Below, piece after piece: positions 20,012 to 27,473 of a stretch of DNA of 64,000 bases (the stretch's first letter is position 1; each line of letters starts with the position of its first letter). The DNA is from Seonamhaeicola sp. S2-3. Lineage in GTDB: Bacteria; Bacteroidota; Bacteroidia; Flavobacteriales; Flavobacteriaceae. The position numbers were made by a program, and so were the translations under genes. The stretch covers positions 3,483,001-3,547,000 of the forward strand of contig NZ_CP019389.1 of the NCBI RefSeq assembly GCF_001971785.1, written 5' to 3'. The notes below the pieces were generated by a model. That model saw only the letters and a program-made list of their open reading frames with translations. It was not told the DNA's origin and made no database searches.

Positions 20012-21037
20012 TTAAGTATTCTGGTTTCTAATAATCTTATAAATTCTATTATTTATAATTTCTGATAAGTTCCAATAGAGTAATTTGGGGTCTGTTGTAC
20101 TATAAAAATGAACAACCACAGCGTCAATATCTTTATAATATTTTGCAAAACTTTGGTATCCTGGAACCCAACCAGAATGTTCATATTCATAAATAGAAGC
20201 ATAAATTTCTTGCTCTTTGTTTTTAAATAATGTTCCGTTGTTTAATGCTCTCAAGAATGTTCCCACATCTTCTAACGTAGCGTGCATACCGTAATCGTTT
20301 GTTTTTAAATCATGCGGGTATCCTACATGGTAACCACTCATTACATTGTTTATATCAACTTGCTTAAGTGAACTAAAAGTGTTTTTAAGGTTTAACGGAT
20401 TTAAAATTTCTTCTTGTTTGAATTGAAAATTGCTATAACCCAAAACATTATCCATAATCTTATTAATTAACAAGTAATTGGTATTACAATATTCATAGTC
20501 TTCACCAGGTTCAAAGTTTGCGGGTTTCCCTTCAATTAAGGCTATACTTTCTTCAAAAGATTCTGTAGGTGCTGCCCAAAAGTTTGGAGCATCTGTAAAA
20601 TTGGGAATTCCACTTTTATGCTGTATCATCAATCTTAGAGTAATTTTGTCTGCATTTTCAATTTTACTAGAGAGTTCTGGTAAATAATCGGCTATTGTTT
20701 TATCTAAAGAAAGACGTCCGTCACTTACCAATTTGGTTACAGCCACAGCATCATATAACTTACTAATACTGGCTATTTTAAATAAAGCGTGGGGGTTAGC
20801 ATGAATTTTTAATTCTCTATTATGCCAACCAGCACCGTAATATCGTGGCTCTTTCCCTGCCTGATCTACATATACAATCACTCCTTCAAACCCATGATTT
20901 ACAGCTTCATCTACTTGTTCTTGAACCGTGTTTGGTAGTGGTAAAATCCATGCTTTTACCAAAATCCATGGTACAAAAAACATAGAAACTATAGTACCAA
21001 TTAATAATGCTAGCCTTATAATGAGTTTAGTTTTCAT
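20012..21037 (-). CDS. Serine hydrolase, class C beta-lactamase-like
   Basis: A 341-residue protein with an N-terminal membrane anchor or signal (residues 5-30). The beta-lactamase/DD-peptidase-like catalytic motifs are present: Ser90-Ile-Ser-Lys93 (SxxK) in KIASISKLYD, YCN in YEYCNTNYLL (YxN), and HSG near the C-terminus (YEHSGWVPGYQ). It should act in the periplasm as a peptidase or esterase rather than as a drug-resistance enzyme, which cannot be told from sequence. It is co-directional with the LRR lipoprotein gene 29 bases downstream, probably one operon. Confidence 0.88.
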   Translation of the reverse strand: MKTKLIIRLALLIGTIVSMFFVPWILVKAWILPLPNTVQEQVDEAVNHGFEGVIVYVDQAGKEPRYYGAGWHNRELKIHANPHALFKIASISKLYDAVAVTKLVSDGRLSLDKTIADYLPELSSKIENADKITLRLMIQHKSGIPNFTDAPNFWAAPTESFEESIALIEGKPANFEPGEDYEYCNTNYLLINKIMDNVLGYSNFQFKQEEILNPLNLKNTFSSLKQVDINNVMSGYHVGYPHDLKTNDYGMHATLEDVGTFLRALNNGTLFKNKEQEIYASIYEYEHSGWVPGYQSFAKYYKDIDAVVVHFYSTTDPKLLYWNLSEIINNRIYKIIRNQNT

Positions 21038-21508
21038 AAATTATATTATTAATAGTTTTGTTTTTCTTTTATAAGGCAAATATCTAGCAAGTTGAAACTT
21101 TAAAGAATATTAATTAACTGAACTGTATAATCTTAATGATAAATTGTATTCTTAATCGCTTTTGTTGTTTTTTTAGAATAAAATATTAACACAAAAACAT
21201 CATTTAATATATAGTTTCATTTAAAAAATTAATTTATAAATACCAGGCAAAATTAGTTATAAGCCTTATATTAAAAGTACTATATTATAAATTAGAACTA
21301 ATTCTTTTTATGAGGTTTTAAATAATAATTATGAGGTATTCCTTCTATTTTTTTTTAAGAATGTATTAAAAAAACGGCCTTTATTATGCCGTTACTTAAA
21401 AATAAATCAATATAACATATCGTAGTTTACCTCCTACACACTTGAAAATTTTCATACAAAAATGTACTTTTAAAGCATAAATCTGAAAATTATAAATTTT
21501 TATGAAAC
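21038..21508. other. AT-rich intergenic region with a minus-strand terminator-like hairpin
   Basis: These 471 bases hold no convincing gene. The only structure I can support is a hairpin at 21373-21393 (AACGGC / GCCGTT) which, read on the minus strand, is followed by a run of seven T. It would stop minus-strand transcription arriving from the 21.9-kb side. The rest is very AT-rich and probably contains the divergent promoters of the flanking genes. Confidence 0.5.
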
Positions 21509-21778
21509 ATGAACACTTCAAAAAAAAATGAACCCAAACCATTTTTTAATGAATCTAAAACCTCACTTATTGATGGTAACATTGCAAAAGACGAAGAATG
21601 GCTAACTACAGAAGATGTTATGAAACACCTTAACTTAAGCAAGAGTAGTGTGTACCGTTTAAGGGTAAAAAAGCTTATTCCTGCCTACAAATTAGGTGGC
21701 ACCGTTGTTTATCCTAAGAGCTTAATTAACAAAATGCTACTTAACAAGGCTTTAAAAAACCTTAATTCTGGCAGTTAG
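21509..21778 (+). CDS. Small excisionase/AlpA-like helix-turn-helix protein
   Basis: An 89-residue protein with a MerR/excisionase-type winged HTH (WLTTEDVMKHLNLSKSSVYRLRVKKLIPAYKLGG, about residues 30-63), of the HTH_17 kind. Such proteins act as excisionases or local repressors. It resembles in layout the HTH proteins at 24724, 36752, 37045 and 39663 but lies outside the likely mobile element, so it may be a leftover of an older insertion. It faces the DUF6266 gene across a strong hairpin terminator. Confidence 0.8.
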   Translation: MNTSKKNEPKPFFNESKTSLIDGNIAKDEEWLTTEDVMKHLNLSKSSVYRLRVKKLIPAYKLGGTVVYPKSLINKMLLNKALKNLNSGS

Positions 21779-21811
21779 GTCTTATAATTCTCCCTAAAAC
21801 TAGTATTATAC

Positions 21812-21864
21812 ATAAAAAATGCCAATCATTATACCGTGTAAACACTTTATAATAACTGGCACTT
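21812..21864 (-). terminator. Terminator of the DUF6266 gene
   Basis: Arms 21817-21833 and 21848-21864 pair over 17 positions, with three mismatches that become G-U pairs in RNA on one strand. On the minus strand the stem is followed by a T6 run. It lies between convergent genes and could act both ways, but the T-run favours the minus strand. Confidence 0.8.
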
Positions 21865-21890
21865 ATTGGCTAACTGTTATGTAATATGCT

Positions 21891-22526
21891 TTAACTTACA
21901 GTAAGCTCTCCTAAATAATTGCTTCTAGCAGCATTGGTATTGCTTACAAAAGTAGCCCAAGTTTGCACATCAATTCCCGAAAGAAAAGCAGGTAAAGTTA
22001 CTTGTGCACTTTCATCTTCTCTAGAAGCAATTTGCTCATAGGTTTGAAACAACTGTAAAGTTGGCGCATAAAACACCACCACCAACTGGTCTGTAGCACT
22101 GGCATTACCTTGTCCGCTATTATCCACCCAACTTAGGTTTATAACTTGATTAGCTGCAGCCGTAACTGTTGGCGAGTCTATATCTCTTAAATCGCCTTTG
22201 CTAATCAGTACTTTTTGGTAATCTATAACAAACCCTTCGGGGGTCTCTACCAAGGCATTTTTAAGATGATACGACGTAGCCAAATTGTACGTAGACTTAT
22301 CGCCTTGTGATTTACCAAAATACTGACTCAATATACCCTTAATAGGTGTTAAAAAATCAACTACTGTTTTAAAACGCTCGCGTTGTAATAGTTGTGCTTC
22401 GGTTGGAACATAGTTACCACGTTGTGGTACACTACGCATAACATTTTTGCCTCTCCAGCGTGCGCCAACAACATTGCCCACTTTACCAGAAAAGCCTCCT
22501 AAAATACCTTTTTCAAAAGTAGCCAT
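21891..22526 (-). CDS. DUF6266 family protein (copy 1)
   Basis: I place the start at the ATG at 22524-22526 (MATFEKGILGGFSGKVGNVVG), giving 211 residues. An upstream ATG at 22617-22619 is formed by the tandem repeat itself and adds 31 residues unlike the paralogue. The family signature is the N-terminal GILGG-x-SGKVGNVVGA-x-W, shared with the protein at 23274-23915. Both also have NLSWVDNSGQGNASATDQ-like segments. DUF6266 proteins are Bacteroidota-specific and of unknown function. Their conserved glycine-rich N-terminus and beta-rich body suggest a structural or assembly role, but this is a guess. No signal peptide is seen. Confidence 0.8.
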   Translation of the reverse strand: MATFEKGILGGFSGKVGNVVGARWRGKNVMRSVPQRGNYVPTEAQLLQRERFKTVVDFLTPIKGILSQYFGKSQGDKSTYNLATSYHLKNALVETPEGFVIDYQKVLISKGDLRDIDSPTVTAAANQVINLSWVDNSGQGNASATDQLVVVFYAPTLQLFQTYEQIASREDESAQVTLPAFLSGIDVQTWATFVSNTNAARSNYLGELTVS

Positions 22527-22600
22527 AAGTTTATAGTTTTTGGGGTTAATAATGCCCCCAAGATATAACGCCTTAAAAGTATTATCCAAATTATGACACG

Positions 22601-22820
22601 TATTGACCGCTTTTGACATCTATTGACTACTATTGACACCTATTGACTACTATTGACACCTATTGACATCTATTGACTACTATTGACACCAATTGACACC
22701 AATTGACACCTATTGACATCTATTGACACCTATTGACACCTATTGACACTTATTGACATCTATTGACTACTATTGACATCTATTGACTACTATTGACACC
22801 TATTGACTACTATTGACCTA
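22601..22820. repeat. Decanucleotide tandem array, 22 units of TATTGAC+NNN
   Basis: Exact 10-base phasing through 22 consecutive units. Seven bases, TATTGAC, are nearly invariant (exceptions TTTTGAC once, AATTGAC twice). The last three vary among ACC, TAC, ATC, ACT, CGC and CTA. The array lies immediately before the DUF6266 copy 1 gene. One unit per helical turn puts every TTGAC on the same DNA face. Confidence 0.97.
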
Positions 22821-22840
22821 TTTTTAGCAAATTTTAGGGG

Positions 22841-22873
22841 TTTTGTTCGAGTTTTGTTCGAGGATTGTTCGTC
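22841..22873. repeat. Three 11-bp TTTTGTTCGAG direct repeats
   Basis: TTTTGTTCGAG occurs at 22841-22851 and 22852-22862 without change, followed by GATTGTTCGTC at 22863-22873. Related TTGTTCGA/TTGGTTCGG units lie just upstream of the second DUF6266 gene at about 23940-23970, so they may be a shared regulator site. Confidence 0.75.
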
Positions 22874-22937
22874 TCAGCTAGGGGTTTATTTTTTTAAAAT
22901 CGATTTTTGAGGGAGAAAGATGGGAGAAAACTACTCC

Positions 22938-23056
22938 CTAGTTATTGCGAACCTTTCGACGGGGCTCAAGACAAGCTGTAGTGAAGCAATCTCTATGTCG
23001 TTTAGGCTATATATTAATGAGACTGCTTCGTCGTGCCTCCTCGCAGTGACGGGATG
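22938..23056. repeat. REP-like interspersed palindromic element
   Basis: The left side reads GTTATTGCGAACC ... GTGAAGCAATCTC and the right side GAGACTGCTTCG ... CTCGCAGTGACGG, inverted relative to each other. This is the widely scattered 'GTCATTGCGA...GAAGCAATC' repeat type of Bacteroidota intergenic DNA. It is richer in GC than its surroundings and non-coding. Confidence 0.7.
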
Positions 23057-23229
23057 GGGTTGCTTCTTGTAATGATAAAAAGAGCAGGTTACTTTCCAAT
23101 ACAATATGTAATTTACCTTATATTTATTGGGGTTAGAGCATTTGGGCAACAAATAGGATACAAAAAACACCTAAAAAGGGTAAATTAAGGGCAATCATTA
23201 ATAAATTCAATTACGAATATAGCATAAAA

Positions 23230-23252
23230 AAACCACTCATAAAGAGTGGTTT
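23230..23252 (-). terminator. Terminator of DUF6266 copy 2
   Basis: A perfect 9-bp stem (AAACCACTC / GAGTGGTTT) around a five-base loop. Read on the minus strand it continues into a T-run. It lies 22 bases past the stop codon of the gene at 23274-23915. Confidence 0.9.
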
Positions 23253-23273
23253 CATACATAAAAACATCAACTG

Positions 23274-23915
23274 TTAATTAGCTGTTCCAGAGCCTAAATA
23301 AACGCTGTTTGACACGGTATTACCTTCAGCAGTAATAAATGCCATAAAAAGCTCGACTGTATCACCTGCATAGGTACTTGGAATTGTAATGATTTGAGAT
23401 CCTACAGTTCTATCAGCACCATCAAGAATATACATTGATTCCTTTTTACTTGGATTGTAAACTAAAATCATTGCTTTATCAGTTGCATTGGCATTACCTT
23501 CAGCAGAGTTGTCATCCCAAGTAAATTCTACTTGTCCTGCAGTTGCTAAATCTGTTGCAGGGTTCAATGCTACAGATAGATTACCTCTACTTAATAAAGC
23601 TAAAGAATAATCTACAGTAAAGTTTGGTGCAGCTCCTGTAATCGCATTATTCAACACATAAGACATTGCTGCGTTAAACTCTGTTTTTTGCACCGCATAA
23701 GATTTATACCCTTTCTTGATAAAACCTAAATTCGGTTGAAGATACTCCAAAGTAACAGTAAACTTATTTCTTTGGTTAACTTGACCTTCTGTTCGTGGAT
23801 TTGCCACACTTGAAGGCTTAATTCTCAAATAGTCAATACCTTTCCAAGAAGCACCAACTACGTTTCCTACTTTACCTGATACACCGCCCAGGATTCCTTG
23901 TGAAATAACACCCAT
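23274..23915 (-). CDS. DUF6266 family protein (copy 2)
   Basis: A 213-residue protein starting MGVISQGILGGVSGKVG. It shares with copy 1 the N-terminal GILGG/SGKVGNVVGA motif, the segment TWDDNSAEGNANATDKAMILVYNP (copy 1: SWVDNSGQGNASATDQLVVVFYAP), and a similar length. The family is of unknown function. Three related TTGTTCGA/TTGGTTCGG units lie 25-55 bases upstream of the start, as they do (further away) before copy 1. It is flanked by a clean terminator and is monocistronic. Confidence 0.85.
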   Translation of the reverse strand: MGVISQGILGGVSGKVGNVVGASWKGIDYLRIKPSSVANPRTEGQVNQRNKFTVTLEYLQPNLGFIKKGYKSYAVQKTEFNAAMSYVLNNAITGAAPNFTVDYSLALLSRGNLSVALNPATDLATAGQVEFTWDDNSAEGNANATDKAMILVYNPSKKESMYILDGADRTVGSQIITIPSTYAGDTVELFMAFITAEGNTVSNSVYLGSGTAN

Positions 23916-24003
23916 TGTATATAAAATTTAAAATTAATACTTGTTCGAAGTTGGTTCGGACTTGGTACGGTCTTTAACCAACACAAGTAATATATGGCAA
24001 ATA

Positions 24004-24477
24004 CTATGCTAATAGATTGATTTGGTTTTTGTTGCCTTTTGTTGCCCGATTTTGCTTTTTAGAAAATAGGTTTTGAATATATGACACCTTTAAATCTGCC
24101 ATTTTTGAAATAACTTTTTGAAGTTCAGCTTCTTTTTTACAAATAGCTGAAACTATATCAATATGCTTTTGTAACTGAAATTCATCACTTAACAATGAGG
24201 TGTAACTGTTTTTTAAGGTGTTTCGGCAATCATCTATTGAGATAAACGGAATAACACTCCCTTTTAAATAATAAGCATAAAAACCGCCTATTTGTAACAT
24301 CATTGATAAATGATAAAGGGTTTGTTTTTCTTCTTCGGTTGATACAGATACCACAAAACAATTAGGGCAGGGATTTATTAAAGGCTTTCCGCTGTTTTGC
24401 CCTTTATTCAAAATAAAAAAATGAGGTTGCGAGTAGGTTCTTCCGATTTGGTGTGTTTTTAGTTCAAAAGTTGACAT
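24004..24477 (-). CDS. Mobile-element-associated protein, DUF6943-like
   Basis: A 157-residue protein (MSTFELKTHQIGRTYSQPHF ...) with a Cys pair in INPCPNCFVVSV, the pattern GGFYAYYLKGSVIPFISIDDCRNTL, and a basic C-terminus (KKQNRATKGNKNQ). It looks like the DUF6943-type proteins I associate with Bacteroidota integrative elements; that name is from memory. No catalytic motif is visible. The likely role is element maintenance or transfer, but this is inferred only from neighbours. Confidence 0.65.
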   Translation of the reverse strand: MSTFELKTHQIGRTYSQPHFFILNKGQNSGKPLINPCPNCFVVSVSTEEEKQTLYHLSMMLQIGGFYAYYLKGSVIPFISIDDCRNTLKNSYTSLLSDEFQLQKHIDIVSAICKKEAELQKVISKMADLKVSYIQNLFSKKQNRATKGNKNQINLLA

Positions 24478-24723
24478 AGCTATCCAATTTAAAATTGCTT
24501 CGCTACGCTTCGCACCATTAATTTTTTAAAAGAAAAACAATAAAAAAAGAAAGCCTAATGCTCTTGTGGCGTGGATAAGGCTGTCAAGGTTTTTGGATAA
24601 AAGTTTTTTGAGATTAATTGTTTAATGATTGTGAAAAATGCTTTTGAAAAAAGTTTTATTCAAAACCCGTAGGGCTTGACCTTTATAGCCTTGCGCGTTG
24701 GCTGTGGTAGCCACATATATTTG
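24478..24723. other. Non-coding spacer typical of Bacteroidota mobile elements
   Basis: No gene is seen. The stretch has a GC-richer patch (about 24565-24600 and 24664-24715) with partial self-complementarity (TTGGCTGTGGTAGCCA) inside AT-rich DNA. Such spacers are common between transfer and excision modules of Bacteroidota elements, but I cannot assign a function. Confidence 0.4.
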
Positions 24724-25020
24724 CTACCTTTTTTTATTTATTGACTGTTCTTCTAAAACTTCTAAAATATCTTGTTTTTTGTATAAGATTCTGTTGCCCA
24801 TACGAATTGGATTTAAAATACCGTGTTTATTCCAAGAATGTATTGTTACTAAACTTATTCTTAAATAATCGGCTACTTCTTGTCTTGTTAGTAATTCATC
24901 ATTTTTTGATTTTGATAGTTCTTTAAGATAATCTTCTATTTTAAACAATAATTTATCTGCTACCTTATCGGCTAATTCATCAATTGTGACTTCTGTAATT
25001 TGGATTGTTTTTGTAATCAT
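24724..25020 (-). CDS. Excisionase-like HTH protein
   Basis: A 98-residue protein. Residues 1-42 are a charged helical segment. The C-terminal half is an HTH_17/excisionase DNA-binding domain (LLTRQEVADYLRISLVTIHSWNKHGILNPIRMGNRILYKKQD). It should bind DNA as a recombination directionality factor or repressor of the element. It resembles the HTH proteins at 36752 and 37045 near the integrase end. Confidence 0.85.
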   Translation of the reverse strand: MITKTIQITEVTIDELADKVADKLLFKIEDYLKELSKSKNDELLTRQEVADYLRISLVTIHSWNKHGILNPIRMGNRILYKKQDILEVLEEQSINKKR

Positions 25021-25119
25021 ATTGAAATGTATTTAATTAATTGAACAACACTTTTTGGGGCATAAACTCTTAAAAAAATAGGTTATTTCCAATTTGAGCG
25101 TGGGGTGAAGCGTTTGTAT

Positions 25120-25174
25120 GGGTAGCGTTTTAAATAGTTGTTTGATAAAACAGCATTTAAACAAGCTACTTATA
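25120..25174. repeat. 55-bp repeat, perfect inverted copy at 15755-15809
   Basis: Base-for-base reverse complement of 15755-15809. Within it, arms GTAGC...TTTAAAT and ATTTAAA...GCTAC fold on each other around a GATA loop with a few bulges. Weaker similarity continues on both sides over about 170 bases. Confidence 0.93.
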
Positions 25175-25500
25175 CAGGACTTGTAGGCATTAGCTTTTTG
25201 TTTTTTTGAGGCACGAGAAAAAGCAATATGCTATGTCGTATTACTGCATTTTATTAACCTATTTTTTTATAACCGCTGACTTGGGTGGTGGGGAAAAGTG
25301 GACTTTTATATTTGTTAACGAAATGAAACAAACAAAGACTTGAGGTAAGGAATACTTGGACTTAACGATGGTTTTGTGCAGCTTGAATGAGATAACGAAT
25401 ATAATACTAAACTAATTCAACCTTTTAAATTTACGACTGTTTAATGCTTGTTCAAAATATCGTTATATGTTCGGATGTGAGCGTTGGAATAGCGGATATT

Positions 25501-25594
25501 TTACATAATACCAGTTATAGCTACAAAATGCATTAACACTGCGATAGCAAACCTTTGAAAAATGCCGTTTGCTACTATAACTTGTATTATGTAA
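25501..25594. repeat. Long hairpin with 20-bp arms and asymmetric inner stem
   Basis: Outer arms 25501-25520 and 25575-25594 match at 19 of 20 positions. An inner perfect 8-bp stem (25545-25552 with 25567-25574) is flush against the right arm, leaving a 24-base bulge only on the left and a 14-base loop. The shape recalls folded recombination sites or a structured RNA. Confidence 0.8.
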
Positions 25595-25862
25595 ACATAG
25601 CTTGGGGTAGTTTTTGGTGTGAGCGTTGGCAACAGCTCTTTGCTTTTTTATTGTACCTCTTTTTAAATTATACTCGCAAATAAAATAAGCAATGTGCTGT
25701 GTGAGGGTTGGCAACCAAAAACTACAAGTGCGGTGGATAGCGGAACAAAACAAAAGACAGAGGGTTTTGAGGTACGAAAAAACTGGGTTTTGTTTTGTGG
25801 GGACTATGTTAAAAAAAATCAGTTAATTTGAATAGCTGAAAACAAACAAAATCTATTTATCA

Positions 25863-27473
25863 ATGAATAAAGAAATCTTAATTACTAATTACAACCCAAA
25901 TAAACTTAAAGAAGCAAGAGAATTAGCTGGTTTAACTTATGAATATTTTGAAAACGACGATGCTGTTGATGTTGAAAAACTTGAAATGTATGAGAATAAT
26001 GACCCTATAACACCAATAGATATTTTTTTAATCGCTTACCTATTCGTCTTATATCAAGAAAAAGCGTGGGAAAAAGGTTCAGAATTTAAATTAAGTTTAA
26101 CAAAAGATATTCTTAAATCCCATCCCAAAGGACTAAAATACCAAGAATTTATTGCGAACCACGCAAATTATCACGGAATGCCTTTAAAACGAAAAAAGGA
26201 CGGAACAATAAAGTGGGTAGCTACAATCAAAACTAAAGACGGGAAGGAAAGAGTTGAATTTTGGGAACAAAAAAGACAGGATTTAGGAATTAAAGCTAAT
26301 CACGTTTTAGATTCAGGGTTTAGACAAAAAGTAGCATTTGCAAATCATCCAACTAAGATACACGTCTGTTTATTTTCTGGCAGTGAACTTTACATTGATT
26401 ATAGGTATCCTTCACCTAATAGAATTGATCTACTGAATAAAGGTTATGACCAAGATTTAAAATATTACGATTTAGATGTATATGAGATTGCAAATTTATT
26501 ATTTGATGTTGATGGTTGTAAAAGGTTTTGCAACATATTTAAAATAACTAAAGAGTTTAATAACGTAAATGAACTTTTGGAAATTTTAAAAGCTGATTTT
26601 GTTGATGTTGAATATTCCCCTTTTGTTTCTCCTGGTGTAATGAGTAATTCTCCTGACCGTTACGATGGCTATCATTCATACAATAATGATGTTAGAGCTA
26701 TTACTGATACAGGAAGATATAAAGACAACTTAAAGAGATACACACAGGATAGAAGAGTATATGAAATGTGGTCTGGTGGTAATTGGAAAATGGCTGATAG
26801 ACTTTATGCAACTTTTGTTAAGAATGGTGTTAGTCCAGATCATATTGGTCCAATGTCTTTAGGCTTTGCGCATAGACCTAAATTTCAACCTATGACTGCA
26901 AATGAAAATAGTGCAAAAGGCAATCGAATGACTTATAGTGATGTTCAATTACTGATAGATGATGAAAATACAGGTGATGAAGTTATTACTTGGCACTCAA
27001 AATACATATGGGATAAATTAAAAAATAAGGTAAATAACGATACAGATGCACTTAAATTAAGTGGTCTGATGCGTAAAAATTTACATCACGTTCTAATTGT
27101 TTTTTCAATGATTAATGAAAAAGGACATAGAGCATTTTTAGAACAATTCCTAAATCCTGATTATTCTTATTCTGATTATGAATTTATTGGATTTAACCCT
27201 GAAACAGGTGGTTACAAAGATGTTATACCTAAAAAATTAGAAGGACAAAATCAAAAGAATAATGTTGAGCGTTATTTTAGAATAGCTTTTGAAAAATTAG
27301 TTGAATATGCAGATAAGGACAATAGAAAAAATAAAATATGGGAATCGGAAGCAATAACTACTAAAGTTAATCAAGTTTTAGATTTATTGGATGCAGAAAA
27401 AAATGATGAAGCATTAACAATGCTTCATCAAATATTTCAAGATTTATCAGACATTGCTGAAAGCAATTGGTAA
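25863..27473 (+). CDS. Type IIS restriction endonuclease, Alw26I/Eco31I/Esp3I family
   Basis: A 536-residue protein, close to the ~550 of Eco31I. The HNH-like nuclease region is SPDHIGPMSLGFAHRP (Asp326-His327) followed by ANENSAKGNRM (Asn347/Asn349), the layout expected for this family. The N-terminus (KLKEARELAGLTYEYF ... KLEMYENN) looks like an XRE-type HTH. Such enzymes cut outside an asymmetric site such as GTCTC, GGTCTC or CGTCTC; the target here is unknown. It faces the cytosine methyltransferase gene tail to tail with a 27-base overlap. The two methyltransferases opposite are what this family needs: one protects C on one strand, the other A on the other. Confidence 0.8.
   Translation: MNKEILITNYNPNKLKEARELAGLTYEYFENDDAVDVEKLEMYENNDPITPIDIFLIAYLFVLYQEKAWEKGSEFKLSLTKDILKSHPKGLKYQEFIANHANYHGMPLKRKKDGTIKWVATIKTKDGKERVEFWEQKRQDLGIKANHVLDSGFRQKVAFANHPTKIHVCLFSGSELYIDYRYPSPNRIDLLNKGYDQDLKYYDLDVYEIANLLFDVDGCKRFCNIFKITKEFNNVNELLEILKADFVDVEYSPFVSPGVMSNSPDRYDGYHSYNNDVRAITDTGRYKDNLKRYTQDRRVYEMWSGGNWKMADRLYATFVKNGVSPDHIGPMSLGFAHRPKFQPMTANENSAKGNRMTYSDVQLLIDDENTGDEVITWHSKYIWDKLKNKVNNDTDALKLSGLMRKNLHHVLIVFSMINEKGHRAFLEQFLNPDYSYSDYEFIGFNPETGGYKDVIPKKLEGQNQKNNVERYFRIAFEKLVEYADKDNRKNKIWESEAITTKVNQVLDLLDAEKNDEALTMLHQIFQDLSDIAESNW

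Larger units (their letters stand above)
22527..23273. other. Gene-free region made of tandem and palindromic repeats
   Basis: 747 bases without a supported gene. In order they hold the decamer array (22601-22820), three 11-bp TTTTGTTCGAG-type units (22841-22873), a REP-like palindrome (about 22938-23056), a 15-base motif also present near 40.1 kb (23140-23154), and the terminator of the second DUF6266 gene. Open frames here are short and follow the repeats. Confidence 0.8.
25021..25862. other. 842-base gene-free region built of long imperfect hairpins
   Basis: No supported gene. It holds four structured units: a GTAGC/GCTAC-bounded hairpin (25122-25169), a second imperfect hairpin (about 25189-25243), a 20-bp-arm hairpin with an inner stem (25501-25594), and a larger one with perfect 12-bp outer arms (25607-25725). 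The first two recur inverted at 15.66-15.83 kb. Short open frames across it follow the palindromes and have no protein-like composition. The 3' part must contain the promoter of the restriction endonuclease gene. Confidence 0.75.

Noticed and set aside
22527-22619. N-terminal 31-residue extension of DUF6266 copy 1
   Set aside because: Its ATG lies inside the decamer array and the extension has no counterpart in copy 2; the start at 22526 aligns with the paralogue.
22601-22820. CRISPR array
   Set aside because: Period is 10 bases with no spacers of unique sequence and no cas genes nearby; it is a tandem satellite.
22931-23170. 79-codon minus-strand frame
   Set aside because: It spans the REP-like palindrome; composition follows the repeat and not a protein.
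25501-25594. Integron attC site
   Set aside because: The folded shape is similar, but I do not find the GTTRRRY/RYYYAAC core pattern or an integron integrase, so it is only noted as attC-like in outline.
25463-25753. 96-codon minus-strand frame in the hairpin region
   Set aside because: It follows the palindromes, lacks a protein-like pattern and has no recognisable domain; the DNA is better explained as structured repeat.
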